Part shown: piece after piece, positions 58,914-64,000 of the stretch
Layout: each line of letters begins with the position of its first letter
Numbering within the stretch: position 1 is the first letter of the stretch
Origin: JAGVPT01 sp964439265
GTDB taxonomy: Bacteria; Bacteroidota; Ignavibacteria; UBA10030; UBA8401
Direction: 5' to 3'
Length of the DNA stretch: 64,000 nt
Assembly: GCA_964439265.1 (NCBI GenBank)
Contig: CAYTOA010000001.1
Coordinates: 124,001 to 188,000 of the forward strand
The notes under the pieces: model-generated
Databases searched by the model: none
The model's input: the letters and a program-made list of their open reading frames with translations, nothing else
Told to the model about the DNA's origin: nothing
Program-made: the position numbers and the translations under genes

Positions 58914-59466
58914 TAAATCAGGGCCTATTTTTTGGATACATTTGCCGGTGCGGGTATTGTTACAGTTTGATGTTTTGAATTTTGAACACTGGATTCCCGA
59001 TAAAAACGTTCGGAAATGACGCAGCCTCTAACTCGTCATGCCCGCATGATTCTGGCGGGCATCCAAATTGTAACAACACCCCGGTGCATGAAAAATTGAC
59101 TTTGGGGAATCGATTATATTGTACATCAATTTTCTGTTCTTTCAAAACGATGCTCAACTCCTTTCGTGCAAATGCGCGTCAATGACTCATATTGCTGGAT
59201 TTCGCTGCATCAACAGTCATCCTGCAATTGAATCACCGTCATCCTCTCAGTATTTTGTAAAATTATGCGAATAAGCATTAATGCATCCATCATGCAGCAA
59301 TCAATTCCCGGCTTTCACAATACATGGGTCTGATTGATTAAGAGAGAGAATACTATTTGGGTTGATGCGATCCAACTAAGCATTTTCCTCCACAAGTAGC
59401 GTAAACCATTACACGAGGCATCCTTGCCTTCCCCTTCAAAGTTTTGTATATTTCACGTCGAAAATC
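58914..59466. other. Intergenic stretch with repeat hairpins before tRNA-Arg
   Basis: About 550 bases without a supported gene. CTGGATTCCCGATAAAAACG followed by TTCGGAAATGACG (58989 onward) and TCATGCCCGCATGATTCTGG followed by CGGGCATCC (59036-59064) are two short hairpin repeats; in the second, ATGCCCGC pairs with GCGGGCAT. The rest is plain. Confidence 0.6.
59424..59452 (+). promoter_or_regulatory. Promoter of tRNA-Arg
   Basis: TTGCCT-N17-TATATT, expected start near 59459, eight bases before the mature tRNA. Confidence 0.6.
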
Positions 59467-59540
59467 GCACCCATAGCTCAACTGGATAGAGCATCAGACT
59501 TCGAATCTGAGGGTTGGGGGTTCGACTCCCTCTGGGTGCA
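59467..59540 (+). tRNA. tRNA-Arg (anticodon TCG)
   Basis: 74 bases fold completely: acceptor GCACCCA / TGGGTGC, D-stem GCTC / GAGC, anticodon stem TCAGA / TCTGA with loop CTTCGAA (anticodon TCG), T-stem GGGGG / CCCTC with loop TTCGACT, discriminator A. CCA is not encoded. It reads CGA-family arginine codons. No integrase or duplicated 3' end follows it inside the window. Confidence 0.95.
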
Positions 59541-59723
59541 CGACAACGCCGAATTTCAAATTCTCCAAAAGCTGTCCTCTCATTTTCTCGTTGTCACCAA
59601 TGCAGTGATCAGATGGCATGAAGCGTAAAATTCAGAGAAACATTCGAAGGAGATGAGTAGAACGCCGCCTGAAAAAAGGAATAGCTATTTAACTCTTTGA
59701 CGAGCAATCCGCAAAATACCGCC

Positions 59724-61010
59724 ATGAATTCTCCTTCGGGTGCCCCCGATAAAGCCGCGGCAAAGCAATGCCTTCTGGCAGCAGATCGCTTTTTGAAGGA
59801 GTCGCGATTTCAGGAAGCTCGAACGGAGATTGAGAAGGCGAAGAAGTTGGATCCGGCCAATGTTTACGTCGTCGCGTTTCTGGACCGCATAAATTATTTC
59901 GAAGCTCAGAAGAAAAAAGAAGCCGGTCCCGTTGCTGCTGCACCTCCGCCTGTTGCTCCACAAGCTGCAGCACCAACACCCGTTGCTGTTGCGCCAGCGC
60001 GGCCAGCCGCACCGACCGCTTCAGCACCGCCGGCCATGAAGCCGGCACCGGCGGCGGCTCCGCCCAAACCGGCCGCTCAAGTTGTTCCGCCGCAGCCGCC
60101 CGTCGTAACTCCGCCGCCAGCTGCAATTGCTTCGACCCCTCGACCAAAAGAAGTTTCTGCCGACCCGGTGCCGACACCTGCAGAGCAAAAGGCGATGGAG
60201 GCAACGCTGGAGGAGATGAAGCGCCAAATTCAAATGCTATCGCATTCACTCGAGGTGGAAAAGAAGGCTCGGGAAGAGATGACGAATCAGCAGCTTGAAT
60301 CGAACGTCAGGCAGTTGAGGAATTCTTTCGAAAAATCCTGGATGAACGGTGCACCGAACGACGCCGAAGCCGCAGAGCTTCATAAGCTTGCGGTATCCCT
60401 CTCGATACCCGAGAATGTCGAACAATCGCTCCGTCGCGAGGTGAAGTTGAAGATGTACAGCAATGCCGTGAAAGAAGTTATTGCCAAACGTCAGCTCTTG
60501 CGGAGTTCTTCATCCACGTTTGAGTGGCTGCGGAAGGTCTACCAGGTAACGATGGAAGAGTACCTCGAGTATGAAACGAAATTCCTCCTCGACCTCGTTG
60601 CCGACCAGTATAAGGGGACGGTTCTTTATGTTTCGCCGAACGTCAAGACGAAGGACGAGCTGATCCCCCGGCTCAAATCCGCTGGTTACGCCGTGGTCTT
60701 ATCCGGTTCGCCCGAAGAGGCGCTCGAAAAAATTGAGAAAGTGAACCCCAATCTCATCTTATGCCACACGGAATTTTCTGCGGGCAGCCTGAGCGGGATA
60801 AAATTCCTGCACCTGCTCCGAGCAACAGTAAAATTTAATTTTATCCCGTTTATTCTCTTGTGCCAGGAATCGGAAGTGGCTCAGCTTCAATCGTCGGAGC
60901 TGCGGCATCACGAGGGATTCTTGAAGAAACCGGTGGATGTGGAAGAACTGATGATTGCCATGAACGAGAAGTTGGCTCATTTCCGCGATTATGTTTCGTC
61001 GCTGAGCTAA
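59724..61010 (+). CDS. TPR-like / helical domain / degenerate receiver protein
   Basis: The 428-residue paralogue of the 10.6-kb receiver protein has the same order: TPR-like N-terminus (CLLAADRFLKESRFQEARTE), a long alanine/proline linker (about 70-145), a helical domain with WMNGAPNDAEAAELH and REVKLKMYSNAV aligning to the paralogue, then a receiver fold from residue 299. The acidic pocket is S304-P305-N306, and the phospho-acceptor position is H348 (LILCHTEFSAG). The lysine (FLKKPVDVEEL) remains. It probably cannot be phosphorylated and may bind or block signalling partners. A CheY-like gene follows 24 bases later. Confidence 0.8.
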   Translation: MNSPSGAPDKAAAKQCLLAADRFLKESRFQEARTEIEKAKKLDPANVYVVAFLDRINYFEAQKKKEAGPVAAAPPPVAPQAAAPTPVAVAPARPAAPTASAPPAMKPAPAAAPPKPAAQVVPPQPPVVTPPPAAIASTPRPKEVSADPVPTPAEQKAMEATLEEMKRQIQMLSHSLEVEKKAREEMTNQQLESNVRQLRNSFEKSWMNGAPNDAEAAELHKLAVSLSIPENVEQSLRREVKLKMYSNAVKEVIAKRQLLRSSSSTFEWLRKVYQVTMEEYLEYETKFLLDLVADQYKGTVLYVSPNVKTKDELIPRLKSAGYAVVLSGSPEEALEKIEKVNPNLILCHTEFSAGSLSGIKFLHLLRATVKFNFIPFILLCQESEVAQLQSSELRHHEGFLKKPVDVEELMIAMNEKLAHFRDYVSSLS

Positions 61011-61034
61011 GAAATTCTGACCATTGAAAGGGAT

Positions 61035-61415
61035 GTGAATATGAGCAAGAAGATTTTGTTGGCAGAGGATGACGAGGACAACCGGGATTTGGTTTCATTC
61101 GTCCTTCAGCGAAGCCGTCTCGGCGCCGAGCTCGTCATTGCTGAAAACGGCCAGGAGGCCGTGGACAAAGCGATCGAGCACCTGCCAAGCCTCATCCTTA
61201 TGGACATGCAGATGCCGGTGATGGATGGATGGACGGCGATTCCTATTTTGAAAGGAGATTCGCGGACGAAGCACATTCCGATCATCGCGTTCACTGCCCA
61301 GGCAAAGCCCGAGGATAAGTTGCGGACGCTTGAGATCGGATGCGCGGAACACTACTCGAAGCCGATGGATCCGGAAGAGCTCATCGCTCTTATCAGGAAG
61401 TATCTTGCAGATTAA
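61035..61415 (+). CDS. Single-domain response regulator (CheY-like)
   Basis: The 126-residue receiver has acidic residues at E9-D11 (LLAEDDEDNR), phospho-acceptor D55 (LILMDMQMPVMDGW), the switch threonine in IIAFTAQA and a lysine in HYSKPMDPEEL. It resembles DivK/Spo0F-type regulators more than flagellar CheY. AAAGGGATGTG lies before the ATG. It sits between a dead-receiver protein and a hybrid kinase and probably shuttles phosphate for the latter. Confidence 0.94.
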   Translation: MNMSKKILLAEDDEDNRDLVSFVLQRSRLGAELVIAENGQEAVDKAIEHLPSLILMDMQMPVMDGWTAIPILKGDSRTKHIPIIAFTAQAKPEDKLRTLEIGCAEHYSKPMDPEELIALIRKYLAD

Positions 61416-61492
61416 CTTTTGGAGCGTATGACAATGAAGTTCCTGCTCAATAGCACTTGTCGTGTCTTATGCTCTATGTCGAGGAGAAGACT

Positions 61493-64000
61493 ATGCTGAA
61501 AAAATTATACTGGAGAGTGCTCGCGAATTTCGCCTTTCTGCTTATTATCCTGACGGCGATGACGATGCTGACGCTGTATCTTCTCGCGGAGATCGAAAAG
61601 AATTTCGGCTCGACATCGAGCGAGATAAGAACGCTCACCAACGTCGAGAATGTACGTCATGTCTTGGCCGACGCTCCAGACGAAGCGAATCTCTATCTCG
61701 TTACAGGAGACGAATCCGCAAAGGCATCGTATGAAAATGCAATCAAAGAATTTGACGACGCAATGACCGCCGTCGACAACAGCATGAGCGACAGCCTTCT
61801 CACGCCTTCGTTCCATGCAGTGAAGGCGTTTACTTATAAATGGATCGGAGAAATAGGAGAGAAGAAGATCAAACTGGGGGCAGATCGGAAAGCCGGGATC
61901 AACGTCGACGCAGATGTGGCGTTATTGGGATATCAGGAGGTGAAGGCGGGGTACCTGAGCAGTGCCCGGTCGATCGTAAACGACATGTCGAAACAGCTCT
62001 CGATGTCTCAGCAGCATAGTCTCGATCGTGCAACGAGCCTTGGAAAGGACCTTGCCGAGTTCATCGGTTTAGTTAACATTTTGCTCGCCGTCTTCGCTAT
62101 TGCGCTGGGTTTTGTGCTGACGCGTTCCATCACAAACCCCGTCAGCATTCTGAAGGAGGGAACCCAGAACATCATGGCTGGCAAGTTCGACCCGATAAAC
62201 CTTAATCGTTCGGACGAGCTGGGGCAGCTTGCCGCCGACTTCAATAAAATGTCGACGATGCTGGGAAATAATTATACCCGGCTCAATGCTTATTCCGAAC
62301 TGGTGACGGCCCTGAATGCCTATGCCGACATCCATACCGTTCAGCGAAGCAGTCTGCAGTTGTTGTGTCACCACTCAAAGGCGACAGTCGGTGCGCTGTA
62401 CCTGATGAATGAGCACAAAAATATCCTCGAGCTCTCTGCCGGTTATGCGCTTAAGGAAAACGGTGAGAGTGTTAAAACGTTTGCGATGGGAGAGGGAATC
62501 CCGGGGCAATGCGCAGCGGAACAACGGGTCCTCGAGGTCAAAAACATCCCCATCCTCTCAGGCTTTTCGGTCGATACCGGGCTTGTCGAGGTGGCGCCGT
62601 ACTCGGTGCTCGCAGTACCGATCTTGTTCCAGGATAAAGTCCTGGGGGTTCTCCTCCTCGGCTCGATGAACCGCTTTGATGAATTGCAGAAAGAGATCAT
62701 TAACAACTCTGTTCCGCAGCTTGGCGTCGCGATTACGAACGCGAGGAACTTTGAAGCGTCGCAGAAACTGACGCGCGAAGTTGCCTTGAAGAATGACGAA
62801 TTGAACTCGAAGCACATGGAACTCGAAAAGGCGTACCGGGTGAAGTCTGATTTCCTAGCGAGCATGTCGCACGAACTCCGGACTCCGCTGAACTCGATCA
62901 TAGGCTTCAGTTCGGTGCTGCTAGGTCCCAACGGCGACCCGTTGACGGCCGACCAGCATATGGCTCTCGAAAAAGTGCTGCGCAACGGAAAGCATTTGCT
63001 CCAGCTCATCAACGACATTCTTGATTTTTCGAAACTCGAATCGGGCCGGATGTCTGTCAACGTCGAGATGGACGACGCCGCCAACGTCGTCGCCAATTCC
63101 GTGATGGCAGTCGAAGGATTGCTGAAAGGAAAAGAGATCGTGCTGAAGCAGAATATCGGGCCGAATCTCCGGGCGCTGCAAACCGACTCTTTGAAAGTCA
63201 AACAGATTCTTGTCAACTTGCTCAGCAACGCGGCAAAATTTACGGAGAAGGGCGAAATCGTTGTTACCGTTGCACAGAAGAACGGGATGGTTTCTTTCTC
63301 GGTAAAAGATTCTGGCATCGGCATTGAAGCAAAGAACTTCAGCAAAGTCTTCGAAGAATTTCAGCAGATCGACAACAGCAACACCAGAAAGTATAAGGGG
63401 ACCGGGCTGGGTCTCCCAATTTCCCGCCGATTGGCGCTCATCCTCGGCGGTGACCTGACAGTGGAGAGTGAATTCGGCAAAGGTTCGAACTTTACACTGA
63501 CGATCCCGTCAGTGTTTCCAGAAGAGCTCCGCGAAAAATTAGAACGACCTGCACCTCCAATCATCTCGCGTCCTACGGCTGCACAGTCCGCGCCCGCGAT
63601 TTCAATATCACCCCCGTCAGCTTCGGCACCGCAAGTGCGGTACGCGCTCCCCGTTGCCGGGACAGGCACAAGGGTTCTTTGTATTGACGACGACCCCGAT
63701 GTTATCGAGATCCTTACAAAGTATCTTGTGCCCGAAGGCTATTCGGTGATGGGTGCAAATTCAGGAGACGAGGGGATCAGGCTCGCGCTCGAACATCCGC
63801 CGGCGCTCATCACGCTCGATATAATGATGCCGCATAAAGACGGATGGCAGGTATTGCGGGAGCTCAAAGCAAACGACAAATTGAAAGACATTCCGGTGAT
63901 TATTCATTCGATCATCGACAATAAGCCGTTGGCAATATCGCTCGGCGCGATCGACGTGATCGCAAAGCCTGCGGAGCCGAAACGTCTTCTTTCCCTCGTT
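61493..64000 (+). CDS. Hybrid sensor histidine kinase, C-terminus beyond the window
   Basis: 836 codons are visible. Transmembrane helix 1 (13-33), a helical periplasmic sensor region (34-188), helix 2 (about 190-211), HAMP, a GAF domain (about 285-425), the dimerisation box with H460 (SMSHELRTPLNSI), the ATPase (NAAKFT, DSGIGIE, GTGLGLPISRR), an alanine/proline linker and a receiver with D776 (LITLDIMMPHKDG) follow in order. GAGGAGA precedes the ATG. The receiver runs to the right edge, so more domains may follow. It belongs with the two upstream genes. Confidence 0.93.
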   Translation, partial: MLKKLYWRVLANFAFLLIILTAMTMLTLYLLAEIEKNFGSTSSEIRTLTNVENVRHVLADAPDEANLYLVTGDESAKASYENAIKEFDDAMTAVDNSMSDSLLTPSFHAVKAFTYKWIGEIGEKKIKLGADRKAGINVDADVALLGYQEVKAGYLSSARSIVNDMSKQLSMSQQHSLDRATSLGKDLAEFIGLVNILLAVFAIALGFVLTRSITNPVSILKEGTQNIMAGKFDPINLNRSDELGQLAADFNKMSTMLGNNYTRLNAYSELVTALNAYADIHTVQRSSLQLLCHHSKATVGALYLMNEHKNILELSAGYALKENGESVKTFAMGEGIPGQCAAEQRVLEVKNIPILSGFSVDTGLVEVAPYSVLAVPILFQDKVLGVLLLGSMNRFDELQKEIINNSVPQLGVAITNARNFEASQKLTREVALKNDELNSKHMELEKAYRVKSDFLASMSHELRTPLNSIIGFSSVLLGPNGDPLTADQHMALEKVLRNGKHLLQLINDILDFSKLESGRMSVNVEMDDAANVVANSVMAVEGLLKGKEIVLKQNIGPNLRALQTDSLKVKQILVNLLSNAAKFTEKGEIVVTVAQKNGMVSFSVKDSGIGIEAKNFSKVFEEFQQIDNSNTRKYKGTGLGLPISRRLALILGGDLTVESEFGKGSNFTLTIPSVFPEELREKLERPAPPIISRPTAAQSAPAISISPPSASAPQVRYALPVAGTGTRVLCIDDDPDVIEILTKYLVPEGYSVMGANSGDEGIRLALEHPPALITLDIMMPHKDGWQVLRELKANDKLKDIPVIIHSIIDNKPLAISLGAIDVIAKPAEPKRLLSLV

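Noticed and set aside
59096..59120. TTGACT and TATATT near 59.1 kb as a promoter
   Set aside because: The spacer is only 13 bases and no gene follows closely.
59689..60249. 186-codon minus-strand frame over the alanine/proline linker
   Set aside because: GC-rich alanine/proline codons give long open antisense frames; the plus frame has TPR-like, helical and receiver regions aligning to a paralogue.
61462..61734. 90-codon plus-strand frame at the kinase start
   Set aside because: It is a different frame over the first part of the hybrid kinase, whose TM helix and sensor region are read in the frame beginning at 61493 behind GAGGAGA.
1..64000. CRISPR arrays, transposase genes, integrases, rRNA operons
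   Set aside because: Looked for and not found; no regularly spaced direct repeats with unique spacers and no transposase or recombinase motifs.

Overview
The window reads as ordinary chromosomal DNA of a free-living, Gram-negative bacterium of roughly even base composition, most probably from the Chlorobi/Ignavibacteria side of the Bacteroidota-Chlorobi group. The reasons are the gene content (B12-dependent ribonucleotide reductase, complex I genes nuoA-F, MreB/MreC, an outer-membrane barrel protein, lipoproteins, TrpB2, many TPR and two-component proteins) and the promoters. Promoters that I can read by eye look like TTGACT-N17-TATATT and not like the TTTG / TAnnTTTG promoters of classical Bacteroidia. 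The assignment is inference; no rRNA lies in the window.

Layout. 1-2.2 kb: an iron-sulfur membrane protein (cut by the window edge), a methyltransferase and a YwiC-like membrane protein. 2.3-15.1 kb, all on the minus strand: sodium/solute symporter, STAS protein and a sugar-transferase-like protein, ligA with a RodZ-like gene, a hybrid histidine kinase with an unusual helical-receiver protein, larE, aroE and a long TPR protein. 15.3-23.5 kb, plus strand: yggS-divIVA-punA-ileS-traR/dksA-lspA-rluD, which closely follows the Gram-positive ylmE-divIVA-ileS-ylyA-lspA-ylyB order, then a DUF559 nuclease gene inside a repeat element. 23.5-35.3 kb, minus strand: nuoABCDEF, a barrel protein, LD-carboxypeptidase, sodC, purN-purH, mreB-mreC. 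36-46.3 kb, plus strand: nrdJ with a long leader, then hisB-hisH-hisA-hisF-hisI continuing into a PfkB kinase, an RmlD-like reductase, a degenerate nuclease-fold lipoprotein, and serS. 46.3-50.7 kb: two subunits of a heterodimeric ABC exporter, each preceded by a small four-helix-bundle gene in an inverted-repeat element. 50.7-52.4 kb: an accessory patch with an AT-rich DUF3883 nuclease-like gene, a Vsr-like remnant and a VapBC-type toxin-antitoxin pair. 52.5-59.5 kb: fbp, a DnaQ-type exonuclease, a YbgF-like lipoprotein, trpB2, an ATP-grasp protein, a SpoU methyltransferase and tRNA-Arg. 59.7-64 kb: a second signalling cassette (helical protein with a dead receiver, CheY-like regulator, hybrid histidine kinase running off the end).

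Two themes stand out. First, many intergenic gaps hold hairpin islands built from repeats of one short word, the word differing between islands. Three islands carry a small ORF in the loop (DUF559 once, four-helix-bundle protein twice), which looks like a class of small mobile or selfish stem-loop elements. Second, two signalling cassettes at opposite ends of the window share a paralogous protein (TPR-like N-terminus, proline-rich linker, helical domain, receiver). One copy keeps the phosphorylatable aspartate and the other has lost it and the acidic pocket.
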